Positions 11,064-28,344 are shown, numbered from the stretch's first letter. The stretch: DNA of 64,000 nt from Entoloma clypeatum (GCA_963565915.1 OY751494.1:1364001-1428000); one strand, 5' to 3'. A program made the numbers and translations. Notes: generated by a model not told the origin, from the letters alone.

Positions 11064-13291
11064 ATGCTCAACTCGCGCCCCGCCTCGACGTCCACCCGCC
11101 CACCCCTCTCGCCCCATCCGCACCCTCGTCAGCCCAACACACAGACACACCTCATCGACACCGCCAACGCCCGCATCCTCTGCATCGCCGACATCCGTGG
11201 TCGTCTGTCGGGCCTCAACGACTTTGCACGCGACCACAATGTCAAGGCCATCATCTGCACCGGTGACTTTGGCTTCTTTGAGGCGTCCAGCCTCGACCGC
11301 ATCAACGACCGCACCCTTCGCCACCTGACCATGTACTCCCCCCTCATCTCCTCCGCACAGCGCAGCCATCTTCTCGCCCCAGACACGTCCCCCCAGGTCA
11401 TCCGTTCCACCGTCAACATCTCCCTACTCTCCGAATTTCCTCTTCTCCTTGCCGGCCAGATAAAACTCCATGTCCCTGTCTACACCGTCTGGGGCGCCTG
11501 CGAAGACGTTGCCGTCCTCGAAAAATTTCGCCAGGGCACTTACAAAATTGAAAACCTCCACGTTCTCGACGAAGCCACAACACGCTGCATCGATGCTGGC
11601 GGCGTAAAGCTCCGCCTCCTCGGCCTCGGAGGCGCCCTCGTGCCCCACAAATTCTTCGACAATGGCGAGGGAAAAGCCACTATTGCAGGAAACGGTGGAA
11701 CCATGTGGACTACCGCTCTTCAGCTCGGCGAACTTGTCGACACCTCACAGCGCGTCTTTGATCCAACCGAAACACGTATGCTCATCACCCACACCAGCCC
11801 GGGCCGCGAGGGTATCATCGCCCAGCTCGCCCTCGTCCTCAAAGCTGATCTCACCATCTCTGCCGGTCTCCATTTCCGCTACGCCACCTCATACAACGAG
11901 TTCAGCGTACAGCCCGATTTCGAGGGCTTCCGTCACAAACTCGACCTTGGTAAGGAGGGCTTTGACAGGATATGGGACAATGTCAAATCTCAGGTCCATA
12001 CTGTCATCGACGAGAACCAAAAGGTTCTCCTTGACAAGGCCCTCAGCGTCGTCGAGAGGCTTCCTGCCCCCCAGCCTTCCGCAGGCCCTGGTGCAACTGC
12101 GACAGGCGATGAACCCGCATGGAAGAACTGCTGGAACTGGAATTTATGCGACGCGGCTTATGGCTCGTTGGTACTCGACATCAAAGAGGGAAGGATCAGC
12201 TCGGAATTGAAGAGTCAAGGTAGACATCACACTTTTTGCGTGCATCTCCTATTTATATATAAATATTGTATGTTTTAGGATTCAACTTTGCCTACAGACG
12301 CACAGCGACGACGGTGGCGACGCCCAGCTCCACTACGTCTGGCCTGCCCACTAACGCCGCACCTTCAAAAGGCGCTACACCCGAACGTGCACTACCTCCA
12401 CAGGCCGACGGCAGTATGACCACTGCGGCCGCCCTGGCTGTGCAGGACAGCCCCGTCTCAAGGGCTGCAAACGGTACACCCGGAGACAAGGCCGAGCGCG
12501 AGAAGGCGAAAAAGAAGGACAAGAAGGAGCGCAAGGAGCGCGAAAAGCTGGACAAGGACAAGGAGGGCGCAACCCCAAAAAGCGTATCTACGCCCACGTT
12601 GCCTGATGCTTCGCCAGTGGGTGCCAACACCTCTTCAGAAGCAACGACTACCGCGGGAGGACCCAAGTCGCCTATGACGGAGGCTGGGAGCCCTGGTGGG
12701 GCGCGGACGCCAAAGATGACAAGGCCACAGAGACATCCGTGGACGATTTTCATGAGGTTACAGACTCAGACACAGGAGACGTTCTCGGATGCGGAAGTCA
12801 AGGAGTTCTTCGGGGGGGCTGGGAATAAGGTTCGTCTTATCCATTTTTTGCGGGGTGCGTTCGAGCTGATGGTGGATTATTGGGACAGGTTATGAAAATC
12901 TCTTGGCCGACCCCCGCACCAAACCGGTTAAGGTTTTCATATATCGAGTTTGAAGATGAAGAGTCGATGAGGCTTGGTATCGAGAAACACGCGGAGGTAT
13001 GATCTCTCGCTTGATCTCCATGATTTCCTCCTCTAAAATAATTCTATGCAGAAACTGAAGGATAACGCCGTCGACGTCAAACAAGCCACAGACCGCGAGT
13101 CACGCGGTGAGGGACCACACCGGGGCGTGTCAGGCGGCAGAGGTGGACGCGGCCGTGGGGGTGGAACATTTTCGAGAGGGTTCGCGGCTGCAGGGTTGAC
13201 GAGGGGATACAGGCATCCCGGAAGTGGGAGCGGGGATGCAGGGAACGGTGATGGACGGAGAAACAGCTTGGCAGCGGGTGGCGATGCATGA
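11064..13291 (+). CDS. DUF2433 protein with metallophosphoesterase-like N-terminus
   Basis: Conserved fungal protein; function not established. Four exons. Introns fall after SQ (about 12222, next exon starts GFNFAYRR), after GGAGNK (about 12830, next VMKISWPTP) and after EKHAE (about 13000, next KLKDNAVD). The N-terminal half resembles calcineurin-like phosphoesterases: ARILCIADIRGRLSGLNDFA, IICTGDFGFF, YTVWGACED and MLITHTSPGREG. Metal-ligand positions look only partly conserved, so catalysis is unsure. The middle is Lys/Glu-rich and low in complexity. The C-terminus has an RRM-like strand (FSYIEFEDEESMRLGIEKHAE) and an RGG-rich tail (RGGRGRGGG), which suggests RNA association. I chose 11064 (context ccacaATG) over an in-frame ATG at 10989 because homology to the phosphoesterase fold starts later. 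Confidence 0.75.
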
Positions 13292-15245
13292 AGGTAGAGC
13301 ACGAACACGTTGCCCATTTCTTGTTGTACAGGTCATTTGGTCTACGTTACTCATTTTTGCCTGCTTCTTCTGTTTCACGCGTCCCCGCCATCTGCGCATG
13401 CATTATCGAACCCTTTCTCTTTTCGGAACCTCCGCGTCTGTGCCAACAGAGACGATAATATTCTTCGACACAGACACATTGATGCAGAAAATTCGTATTG
13501 GTTCTTTTCGCGTTGGGTGCCCTTATATGCCCTCTTTTTTAATACTCGTGTTCTTCTCTATGTTTATGTCAGCAGCCATACTATACCTTGTCATCCTCCC
13601 ATTTCATGTCAAAAAAAATGATACTTTGTCAGAGACTCGTAGTTGACTGAAAGCACAGCACGCGGCAAGCCCAGAGTACTACACGACGGTCGTTATCATT
13701 ATGCCGGTTCTCTCGTTATTTAAAGTCAAACGTTGAACGTTGATTAACATTGCAATATTACATGATCCAATACCGTGATAATTTGACTGCTCTCCCAGCC
13801 CCATGACATCTTCAATGGCCCCTAAGCGGGAAGATTTATAGCGAGAGTAGTATTGCATCCAATCCTCGGATTTCATCGTCCATCATTCAATCACGGTCTC
13901 GAACAGATTTCATTCATGCACACATATCCTAGTGGTAATGCACCAAATCCTCAGGCTCTCCAAGGAACTTCAATGCTTGATGTCTTCGCAAAACAGTTAC
14001 CCCTTCCCTCCTCAGGTCACGATATGGTTACCGCAAGGGGCGAAGCGGAACATGATATTATTAACTACTCGGGGCGCAGATCAAGCAAGATTTCGATACG
14101 TTGGAGGAATCCTGGGATTTGCGGCATGGAACCGCGGGATCTGAGAAAATTATCGATTGGGGATTCCAAATCAACTCTTGACGAGCATCTTTGCAGGAGG
14201 GTAGTCGCAGGCTAACACGGATAGCGAGGTGAGCATCCTTGGATTTATGGGTGGAAAAATTGGGAACGATGTGGAAGTTTAAATTTGCTTCCGTCTCACA
14301 GCCTTGCTTGCTAGGCTGTTCGACGATAGAGGATCGACGTTTCTTCCAGAAGCCTTCCATTATTGTCGCAACGACGCAAGCACATTATCATGATCTTCGC
14401 CCAGGTTTGTTGCGGAACAGGAGTTCTGCGACAATCCGGGTCTACGAGTCGCGTATGTTTGAAATTCGAAATCTGATAGCCCGAGAAAAGGCACGAGCAC
14501 TCAGTGGCCTCCGTGTCCAGGGAAGAAACCTGTACATAGTAGAGTGCATAGAGTATGGCAAGGCGTTGAACGTCCGTAGCGTCTTCAGATCAGCAGATCT
14601 GGCAAGAAATTTCGGCAGGCAGGTGGAAACAGACTTTGGCAAATCCCTAATGAATCGGACTTATGAAGGTGTTGGCGGTTTTCTTCTTCTGATACGACCT
14701 ACCTTTCGGCTCCTAGGCCCTTGTCTGCAGTGCGTATAGGATAAGTCCTTGATAGAAAACCCAAGCGGCTTTCGGCTCTTTTGGGGCAATGTTCCCTCTG
14801 CCAGCAACGACGATAAATTAGGCCCCTGTGAATGTCGTCTGGCTGCTGGCCTTTTGTATGGTGCGTTTGCTAGAGGAGCCATCAATGAAGTCGGAATCCG
14901 GGGTGGGTGGAAGGGAAGACTTATGGTTTGAGTGATTCCAATAATTTGTAAGGTCCCCAGCCTGAGACTTCAGCGTGCTTGTCTGTCTGTCTGGTGTGGT
15001 GATTGAGCAGCTGAGGTTTCAACGTTTCAACTTACTGTGCATGTTTATCGTTCTTTTGCTGGAAAATACCATCAGGTTATCCTGGCCAACGAGTCATCTC
15101 CAATGCAGAATGTTATTTCAATGGCAGAAGTGAGCGGAATGAGGATGGACGACATTATGAGATGCAGGAAGAATAATGATACAGGGTATATACAGTACAA
15201 CTTCAACTGAGAATCAACGAGCTAACGATCAAGCGGCAGGGCTAT
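13292..15245. other. Intergenic between convergent genes, no gene supported
   Basis: About 1.95 kb between the DUF2433 stop and the RPC1 stop, the longest gap in the gene-dense part. ORFs at 14239-14739 (+, 166 codons) and 13853-14215 (+) show no domain, signal or low-complexity pattern I recognise. A short unrecognised gene or decayed repeat cannot be excluded. Confidence 0.4.
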
Positions 15246-20515
<5,270 letters not shown>

Positions 20516-20598
20516 TGCGGGAAAGACGTGACGTCTGTGACACGATCGTGTGACGATGACTTGCGCGTCCCACATATCCAATCCTCGACTAAACTGCG
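20516..20598. promoter_or_regulatory. Divergent promoter, RPC1 / proteasome alpha-1
   Basis: 83 bp between the start codons, the shortest of the five divergent spaces in this window. No PACE-like or TATA element is obvious by eye. Confidence 0.5.
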
Positions 20599-21720
20599 AT
20601 GTCAAGAACATCATACGATAGGTACGTCCGTTGCACCTCACAACCTTCAACATACTCACAGAAGTTGCAAAGATTTCTTACCGTCTTTTCGCCTGAAGGT
20701 CGTTTGTATCAAGTCGGTTGGTGAAGCATGCAGGCTACTTAGATCTTGGCTCATGACCGCGATCGACGCAGAATATGCCTTCAAAGCAATATCCGGCTCT
20801 GGGCACACCGCAGTCGCAGTCCGCGGGAAGGACACCTCTGTGGTAATTACACAGCGCAAAGTCCCTGTGCGTCTAACAAACATACCACTCGTCCACTGCT
20901 TACCGTGACACTGACGTGTGCCCGAAAAGGATAAATTGCTCGACGCGTCCACGATTACCCACCTCTTCGGCATCACTCCTACGATTGGCTGCGTAATGAT
21001 TGGTCTTGTTGGTGAGGGTACTTTTCCTTTCTTGTCCCCAATCACTCATTCCTCTGGTCTTTCAGCCGATGCTCGTGCTCAGGTGGCTCGTGCTCGGGCA
21101 GAAGCTGCTGAATTCAGATATAAATATGGTTACGAGATTACGCCGGACGCTCTCGCCCGACGTATAGCGAATATCAACCAGGTTTACACGCAGAGAGCAG
21201 GAATGCGGCCGCTCGGAATCTGTATGTTATCGATTCACACATCCTAGATCAAGTTCCTCATCGCACACTTGAATTCAGCCATGGTCCTTATTGGAATCGA
21301 TGCAGAATTCGGGCCGCAGTGCTTCAAGCTCGATCCCGCGGGTTACTTTGTCGGCTTCCAGGCAACCGCCGCTGGACAAAAGCAACAAGAAGCAATGAAC
21401 CATCTCGAGAAGAAGTGGAAGAAGCTTGACTCCGGCCGTGGCGCGGAGGATGCTGTTCAAGCAGGAAAGACCCTCAGTCGAAACCATGTAATTGAGGTAC
21501 GTGGCGTTTGTGGATATGTGCATTCAAGGACTTCAATGGCCAGTAGATGGCAATCGAGGCAATGTCGACTGTCCATGCGACTGACTTTAAACCCGGAGAG
21601 ATCGAGATCGGCATCGTGTCCAACGGACCAGAAGAAGGTGAAAAGACGAAGGGGCTCTGGAGGGTAATGGACGAAGCCGAAATCGAGATACATTTATTGG
21701 CATATGCAGAGAAAGACTAG
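20599..21720 (+). CDS. SCL1: 20S proteasome subunit alpha-1
   Basis: Structural alpha-ring subunit of the 20S proteasome (PSMA6/SCL1 type), cytosolic and nuclear. Six introns split a short protein of about 250 residues. MSRTSYDR is joined to [14 protein letters not shown] (acceptor after a GCAAAG stretch), then [21 protein letters not shown]. Later exons give [48 protein letters not shown] and [12 protein letters not shown]. The alpha-subunit signature [16 protein letters not shown] spans the second junction. The C-terminus ends [11 protein letters not shown]. Residue choices ([29 protein letters not shown]) fit alpha-1 rather than other alpha subunits. The stop at 21720 faces the next gene's stop 143 bp away. 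Confidence 0.92.
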
Positions 21721-21863
21721 CCAATCTATCTGATGTGCTTGCCCGATGCACGCTGTATTGAGTGCGAACTTGATATAATAAATATAGGATGACATTCTAC
21801 GTGCAATTAGCCTAGCTATGTACCGCGCAGCCTGGGCACATACTTATGCTGCAGAGCAACTCA

Positions 21864-22252
21864 TCAGTGCAACGATGCCCCGCCACTCTAAATCCTGTAT
21901 CAATCAATTGATATTTGGTGTAGAAGGCCCGACACTCACCAGAATAGCATCAATCTCGACGTCCTCAATTTCCTTCCTCCAGAATCGTTCCGGGGCCTCC
22001 CAAAAGTTAGGGAATGCTAGATTGCTTCCGAGATTTGTGGCTGGGATGGATACAGGCTGTTTCACAGATTCAGGGAACCTCTCCTTGACTGCCGCGGGTG
22101 CCGCCGGGTGTGCGTGGGGCTGAGTAGGGCCTGTTGGTGTGAGTCAGTGCTTCTCGATTGGACGGAAGGGCTCGTGCGGGCTAACTGCTTGGAAATATGC
22201 GCTTTCCGAGGAACTTGATGAGAGGCTGGTGAGCACGAGAACGGACGCTCAT
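21864..22252 (-). CDS. Small conserved protein of unknown function
   Basis: Three exons encode roughly 95 residues. Exon 1 starts at 22252 (MSVRSRAHQPLIKFLGKRIF). After an intron, exon 2 gives AAVKERFPESVKQPVSIPAT and then SNLAFPNFWEAPERFW. A tiny last exon ends ILSGGASLH at 21864. All splice sites are GT..AG and keep frame, and the Trp-Glu-Ala-Pro-Glu-Arg stretch looks conserved rather than random. The basic N-terminus could be a mitochondrial targeting peptide (inference). I believe I have seen similar small proteins in other agaricomycetes but cannot name a family. Confidence 0.6.
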
Positions 22253-22513
22253 AGATGGATGCGTGTCGGAAATGATGGACAACTCAGTAGTCGGAGTGAG
22301 CATCCGGCAACCGCGTGCGTCATCATCAAAGCCAACGATGTAAGTATTTTCTGGAGAGTAGCTGCATCCACACTGACCATACCACCGGCTCTAGGATTCT
22401 CTTGAAAATACAGAGGCATTCCCGATCTTTACACCCTAAAGGCACAATATGAGTTGTTCGAGAGATCAAGAGAGATTTGAGCAGTGTTTCATAACTGCAT
22501 AGGTGTTTCATCA

Positions 22514-22900
22514 CTAGTAAAAGATGTCAACAATCGAATCAGAGTGAGTTTTACTGTATCGATTTTTATAACGACAATTCATATTCCGGCGTCCGGTTCT
22601 GTAAATAACTACAGTACATATCCATTGTAAGCACAAGATCTTCCTACAATACTTACAGTAGTCCTTCGCACTCAGGTACATATGGAAGATGCCATCATGG
22701 CTTTGGGCAGAAAAGCCTTGAATGGAATTGATGACAGTAAAGATAGACAGCGAGAGATATTCGGGAGTAGACTGAAAGTATTCCTGATCTCGTTCCCAAA
22801 TCGGCGGAGGGGAGTCGGAAGGAAGACAGCTCGGAATGAGACGAATAATAGTTTTGAAGATGACGGCATGGGGGGGATGCAAGCCGAAAGTACTCGACAT
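22514..22900 (-). CDS. Possible small protein, unrecognised
   Basis: A 128-codon reading frame starts at 22900 with MSSTFGLHPPHAVIFKTII and contains a run of aromatic and acidic residues (PPPIWERDQEYFQSTPEY) that looks protein-like. Only the first 75 or so codons look so; the remainder may be intron or 3' flank. The opposite strand also has an 89-codon frame (22682-22951, MEDAIMALGRKALNGIDD) that looks equally plausible. No family is recognised for either. Confidence 0.35.
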   Translation of the reverse strand: MSSTFGLHPPHAVIFKTIIRLIPSCLPSDSPPPIWERDQEYFQSTPEYLSLSIFTVINSIQGFSAQSHDGIFHMYLSAKDYCKYCRKILCLQWICTVVIYRTGRRNMNCRYKNRYSKTHSDSIVDIFY

Positions 22901-23181
22901 TTGACGTCGGTCCGTGATGGCGATGGTTCGTACAGTAGACGGCCCGGATGAATGAGAAGATGAATATTCTCATTGGAGACTATTTGTTTAGAAATCTATT
23001 CCTGAGAAGTTAACATCCTGACGTTTATCCCTTTGACTCATGATGCCAGAAGATCAGGAGAGGAGTTCTGCACCTACCTACGAGTCATATAACCATATTG
23101 TGTGTTTGAAAAGGATGCCGCCCTTGATGATGAATACCACTTTGTGTTTCGGAGAACGCTGCGCGGAGAATATGATTCGGA

Positions 23182-25024
23182 TTACCAATCTTCCTCGTCC
23201 GAGTCTTCTGTTTGTGCCTCTTGTGACCAGAAGCTTTCAATCTTTGACCCAGCTCTTTCCTGACCATCATTTTGCGTTTCACGCTGATTTTCGCGCAAGA
23301 GGTGGACTACTTCCCAGAATACTGATTCGGCATAAATCGCTGCAGCATCTAGTGTATCCGGTACGGGGGAGGCAGGCAATAACGCGGGCGGAGTGATATA
23401 GGTTTTCGAGGTAGGAGCCGGATTTAGTGGAATATCGGGAATGCTATCAGGATGCTCCAGATAGAATGTTTCAAAAAGAGGCTTGAGTGCTGGTGCTGGT
23501 GATACAGACGACATCGATGCGATAGGGTCGCTCAGTGGTACAGACAGAGCGAGGGTCGCGTCAAGGTAAGGCTGTAATAGTTGTTGAGCGGATGTGGTGT
23601 TTGTGACCGGTGATAGAAGCGGGAGGGCAATGTAAAGAATCCCTGAATAAAGCGTTTAATATATATGCATCTAAGATACGAAATGACGAACATTTGCTCG
23701 TAGGGGTAGACATGGTGCCTTCGCCCATCACAAGAACAGTGGCGGCTGCTATGTTTGAGCCACCTCCCACAGTTGATGGAGGAAAGATGAGTATACCAGC
23801 GTCGAGTGGCTGGTGCGCTTGCGCTAGTGTGTCCGACTCAGATACGGGTTCCTGATGAACCGAAGGGCTTGAGGTCACCGTAGCAGAAAATTGGATGGGC
23901 TGGTCGATAATGGCTATGCACCGGGCGACAGATACTGTCGAAATATCGCCATGCGAAGGGGTTGGAAGCTGATTGATATCAGGTATGAGATGTGACGGAG
24001 CATTAGACAGGGACGATATGATGATATTAGCCGTGAGTATGTCTGGAAAGTCTTCGAGGGAAATTGAATATCGAGACTCCCTCTGCTCGGGGAGGGAGGA
24101 AGGTTGGGGATTGTGCGTGATCGACAGGATCCGCCTGCCCAAAATATATACGCTCCCGCTGACAGCTGCGGCGCGGCAAAAGCCTTGTGCAATCTCTCCA
24201 GCTCCCCCGTAATGGCCTATCAAAAAGGGAGATGCACCATAACGTCCCGCAGATCGAAGATATCGTCGGATGCGCTGCAAAGCTGGGAGAGTCGTGCCTG
24301 ACAAGCGTTGCATGAATGACGAGATACACATTGTACATCGCAAGAGTCCAGCTCACCCGAGTTGGAGGGGCAGAACGAAAGAGCGTAGGTGATGGTCGAA
24401 GCGATATCATCAGGCAGAGAGAAGACGGCCTTGAGAAATTCGGGCAAAGGCATCTCATTTGCGTCACACATTTCCTTCTTATCTTCGAAGTCACCGACAG
24501 CAAACATGAGAAATCGCATTAAGCGGCGCTTATCTACCAGGCTGATGTCTTTGCTCTTGAAAACATCTTCCTTGGTTCCGGGGACGCTCTTGATGAGACC
24601 ATCAGGATGATATAAGCCGACGCGCTCGATGAGACGAAAGCCACCATACTTGGAAACGCCGGAAGATATGAGAGAGGCTATGAGAGGGCCGGTCGAGGGA
24701 ATGACCGATGGGCGAAGCGAAATCGAGTACTGCCGCGACTGAGGCAATGAGTGTACGGAGCGGGATATGGAGGTGAATTTGGGATTCCGTCCCGAGGCCT
24801 GAGTATCTGCCCACTGGGAAAGTTCATCTAGAGATAGACTGGCGTCATTTCCGCCGTAATATGGATTCTCGTCGACGTGGGCTACCTTGAAGCCGGCCTT
24901 GGAAAGTGCGCTTCGTGGACGTTGAGTAGAGAAGACCATGACCAATGGTGGCAGCTTACGCGGCTGTGATTGACTCTGTCACGCCTGTCCCAATGATGAG
25001 AACGTCGAACTTTCCTTCGTCCAT
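23182..25024 (-). CDS. MRS6: Rab escort protein (Rab GGTase component A)
   Basis: GDI-like carrier that presents Rab GTPases to geranylgeranyltransferase II, needed for Rab prenylation and vesicle traffic. The start at 25024 gives MDEGKFDVLIIGTGVTESI, the dinucleotide-fold motif with the REP-type substitution. After the first intron come ALSKAGFKVAHVDENPYYGG and NDASLSLDEL. Further blocks are KYGGFRLIERVGLYHPDGLI, VPGTKEDVFKSKDISLVDKR and RFLMFAVGDFEDKKE, then, across introns, FLIGHYGGAGEIAQGFCRAA. A variable acidic and Ser/Thr-rich C-terminal half ends SEDSDEEDW-like at 23182. The long loop and acidic tail favour REP over RabGDI. Divergent from the nucleolin-like gene by 125 bp. Confidence 0.85.
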
Positions 25025-25149
25025 AACGTCGTCGACAGCAGAGAGGGGAGCCGGTCACATGATTCGGCAACCACCTACCCTAAACCCGACCAAAACTTTT
25101 TTTTTTTTTCCGACCGTACTTGCTTCGTCCTCCCGCGTTTTCCTTCACA
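25025..25149. promoter_or_regulatory. Divergent promoter, Rab escort protein / nucleolin-like
   Basis: 125 bp between start codons, with an uninterrupted poly-T tract near 25097-25110 that may act as a nucleosome-excluding element (inference). Confidence 0.5.
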
Positions 25150-26711
25150 ATGGCTAAATCAGATAAAAAAGCAGAAAAGAAGGTCAAGGCCGCAGCGCCA
25201 AAGGTGGCTAAAGCAACTTCAGCTGCCAAAGTCCCCGTGAAGACCGCCAAAGCAGCAAAGCTTCCTATCCCCGCTCCTACCAAAAAGCCTCCACCCAAAA
25301 AGAAGGAAGTTTCCTCAGACGACGAATCATCAGAATCTGACTCGGAGGACGAGGTTCCCCCCCCTAACAACATTAAAAAGGTTCCAACACCTTCCACCAA
25401 AAAGCCTCCAACCAAAAAGAAGGAAGTTTCCTCAGACGACGAATCATCAGAATCTGACTCGGAGGACGAGGTTCCACCCCCTACCAACATTAAAAAGGTT
25501 CCATCACCTTCCCCCAAGAAGCCTCCAACCAAGAAGAAGGAAGCTTCCTCAGACGACGAATCATCAGAATCTGACTCGGAGGACGAGGTTCCCCCCCCTG
25601 ACAACATTAAAAAGGTTCCAACACCTTCGGATTCATCCGACGAGTCCGACTCGTCGGATGAAGAAAAAGCGACAAAAGCGACAAAACCTGGTGGTGAATC
25701 ATCAGATTCCGAGTCAGAGAAGGCTGTCTCAAGCTCAGACGAAGAGTCTTCGGAAGAAGATACCGACGTCGAGATGGCCGACCCTAGCCCTGCCATCAAC
25801 GGAGGTATGCCACCTATGATTCCATCAACCTAAGCGCTCCTTTAACAATGGGTTCAGGCAAACGCAAGGCTCAGGATACTTCTGCCGTTCCCCCCAAAAA
25901 AGTCAAGCTGGCCGACGGCAATGCTTTGCCTGTTGAAGATGCCTCCGAAGAACCCAAATCTATTTTTGTTGGTCGCCTATCATGGTCCGTCGACGACGAC
26001 TGGCTCGCCCAAGAATTTTCCGAATGTGGAGAGGTTGTGTCTGCACATGTCCAAATGGACCGCAACACCGGAAAATCGCGCGGTTTTGGTTACGTCCACT
26101 TTGCTACAGCGGACGCTGTGGAGAAGGCATTGAAGTTGAACGGAAAGGAGATTGACGGACGCCCGGTCAATATCGACCGCAGTTCGCAGCTAGACAAATC
26201 CCAGGCGCGAGAGAAGCGCGCCAAGACGTTCGGCGACGTGACCAGCCCTCCAAGTGCAACGCTATTTGTGGGGAACTTGAGCTTTTCTGTCACAGAGGAT
26301 ACTGTTTGGACATTCTTCAATGAATACGGTGTCAAAAGCGTGCGTCTCCCGACTGATAGGGATTCGGGCAGGCCCAAGGGGTTCGGATACATCGAGTTTG
26401 AGGATATCGATGGCGCCAAGAAGGCTTTCGAGGGTGCTGCAGGTGCCGAGATTGAAGGACGAGCTATCCGTCTTGACTTCTCACAACCGAGAGATGGTTC
26501 TGGTGGTGGAGGACGCGGTGGATTTGGTGGTGACCGCGGAGGACGTGGTCGTGGCGGCGATCGCAGTGGTAGGGGTCGTGGGAGTGATCGTGGAGGTAGG
26601 GGTCGTGGCGGTCGCGGCGGTGATCGTGGCGGGCGTGGTCGGGGTGCTCCTCGAGGTAATGCGCGCTCTGGTGGCATTGCTGCTTTCGAGGGGAAAAAGA
26701 CGACGTTTTGA
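25150..26711 (+). CDS. NSR1: Nucleolin-like nucleolar protein (NSR1/gar2 type)
   Basis: Nucleolar RNA-binding protein acting in pre-rRNA processing and small-subunit assembly. Two exons, 25150-25804 and 25858-26711, joined across a 53-bp intron (N-G then GKRKAQ), giving about 502 residues. The N-terminal third alternates Lys/Pro-rich and acidic Ser stretches. The block with KKEVSSDDESSESDSEDEV is repeated three times with a period of 117 bp (39 residues) from about 25282. Two RRMs follow: RNP2 IFVGRL and RNP1 RGFGYVHF (residues about 260-340), then LFVGNL and KGFGYIEF (about 360-440). A long RGG/GRG tail ends GGIAAFEGKKTTF. The acidic-RRM-RRM-RGG order is diagnostic. A start at 25120 is possible but 25150 (cacaATGGC) has better context. 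Three long ORFs on the other strand are shadows. Confidence 0.93.
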
Positions 26712-26867
26712 GTCAGAACAGTTTGCATCCTTGCTTTTTCGGAATGGTCACCTTACATACATACTTGACATGCTTTAGTTTGCAATTGTTCCTACTCGTG
26801 CTCTTTCGTACCCTTCCTACTCATACATATATACGCAATACGTTGAGATAGTTTTGTCCACTGTCAG

Positions 26868-28229
26868 TCAATCAATGCAAGACCATTCGAGCATCACATC
26901 CTGTACGTCTTCGAGTAGTGTCGCTATGATTGGGTGGTGCGTAATGGTGTCCTCATCGGCTTTCAAGAAATTTGGTTTGTTGGTTTGAGGACAATGACCA
27001 TAATATGTCAAGGGCCGAGTCTGAATTAAAGCAGCTTGCGAATATAATGAAAGAGCATCTTGGGAATACACCGAAGACATTGACGACTGGGATTCGAAGG
27101 ACGTCCATTGAGAAAGAACAAACGGCGGGTCAAGGCGGGACCGAAGGATACCAGTCATGTTGTCAGCTCTCTGGCTATTGAATTCGCCAAGATTTTGCCC
27201 TTCCAGGTGATTGATGTACATTGCCGAGTCTCCGCACAGCGATGCTTCCGCATTGTCCACAGACCCTCTGTGCAGGTGAATTGAGCAGATGCTTGATGGG
27301 GAGACGGAGCGCTTAGTTTCGGCTGGGAGGTAAGGGCGGGAATAGATAGCGTGTCTCTTGAGTAGGTCCCTCTCGACAGTTTTCTGATAATCAGGGATGC
27401 TGCTGGGGGGGTGTCCTGGCCTGTCGGAGTAGTTGTCGATAGAGAACATGTTGGTTCGGTTCCAGGAGCCGGTGCGGGATGGACCTTCGATTGTTGAGGT
27501 TGGTGTTGTTTCTATAAGCGGGTTCCCGAGGCTAGGAGACTTGAAGTGGCGAGTGAAGCGGTGCTTGTGGGACTCCTTACTGTTGCTTTGAAGGCTGGAA
27601 CGAAGACGGCACAAGTCGGGACATGACTCGTCTATCGCTTGAGAATATTCTGAGACTGATGATGTATAACCTGAGAGCAAAGGCGAGCGAGATATAGGCG
27701 TGGTTTCGATATTAGGCTGATCTATGGTCGATAGAGCGGGCGCCACTTCTAGTATGTTTTTATCCAGTTCGACAAGGGGCTTTCGTTCATGCGTTTTATT
27801 TCGAGGATTCTCCTGTATCGTAGGTTTGAATGTTCGCGCAGAGAAGTTCTGGGCGGCACGAGATTTGAGGCGGCCTGGTGGAAATGTGGCGCCTGTTGCG
27901 GCTGGCGGTCTTTTGCAAGATTTCACAGGAGGCAAGTGGTCCTGAGTAGGAAGATAGTTTATATGGGATCGAGCATCACGGAGGGGGACGACTTGGAATC
28001 GATGAGGAGTTTTGTCACGAACGGCAACGCGGGTCCTCATCTTGAGTCTGTCGGGGCTATAGCTGGGACTGGTAGTGGGAGTCGGGGGTGTAATAGACTC
28101 TGGAGAAGGTAGCTGAAGCAGGGCAGGTAAACGAGGGGATCCGTCTAAGTAACTGGGTTCAGGCATAGTGGCCACGGATGCGTCGCTAGACTCGCGAAGT
28201 GGAACTGTCCACGGCATGCAATTGGACAT
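26868..28229 (-). CDS. Disordered protein of unknown function
   Basis: A single 453-codon frame, MSNCMPWTVPLRESSDAS to EWSCID. It is rich in Ser, Pro and Thr, with Ser-Thr/Pro pairs (SPESITPPTPTTSPSYSP) and basic patches, and is probably intrinsically disordered and phosphorylated. No domain is recognised. The C-terminal third has Ser/Tyr-Ser-Gln motifs (SSVYSQDALSLYSQA). It starts 115 bp from the divergent phosphoserine aminotransferase gene, and its stop lies 156 bp from that of the nucleolin-like gene. Position, uninterrupted length and codon content favour a real gene. Confidence 0.6.
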   Translation of the reverse strand: MSNCMPWTVPLRESSDASVATMPEPSYLDGSPRLPALLQLPSPESITPPTPTTSPSYSPDRLKMRTRVAVRDKTPHRFQVVPLRDARSHINYLPTQDHLPPVKSCKRPPAATGATFPPGRLKSRAAQNFSARTFKPTIQENPRNKTHERKPLVELDKNILEVAPALSTIDQPNIETTPISRSPLLSGYTSSVSEYSQAIDESCPDLCRLRSSLQSNSKESHKHRFTRHFKSPSLGNPLIETTPTSTIEGPSRTGSWNRTNMFSIDNYSDRPGHPPSSIPDYQKTVERDLLKRHAIYSRPYLPAETKRSVSPSSICSIHLHRGSVDNAEASLCGDSAMYINHLEGQNLGEFNSQRADNMTGILRSRLDPPFVLSQWTSFESQSSMSSVYSQDALSLYSQAALIQTRPLTYYGHCPQTNKPNFLKADEDTITHHPIIATLLEDVQDVMLEWSCID

Positions 28230-28344
28230 GGCAACTCTGGTTTTTCCACATAATATTTGGTGTGATTAACAGATACTTATTAATAAAAAGTAAAATAATA
28301 TACAATAAATACCTGTACTTATCTCGAGGTTTCTCACAGCCAAC
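28230..28344. promoter_or_regulatory. Divergent promoter, unknown protein / SER1
   Basis: 115 bp between start codons. It contains an AT-rich stretch (28265-28312) unlike the coding flanks. Confidence 0.45.

Noticed and set aside
25080..25799. 239-codon Ser/Gly-rich minus ORF
   Set aside because: Complement of the repeated acidic region of the nucleolin-like gene.
26090..26728. 212-codon Pro/Arg-rich minus ORF
   Set aside because: Complement of the RGG tail and RRM2.
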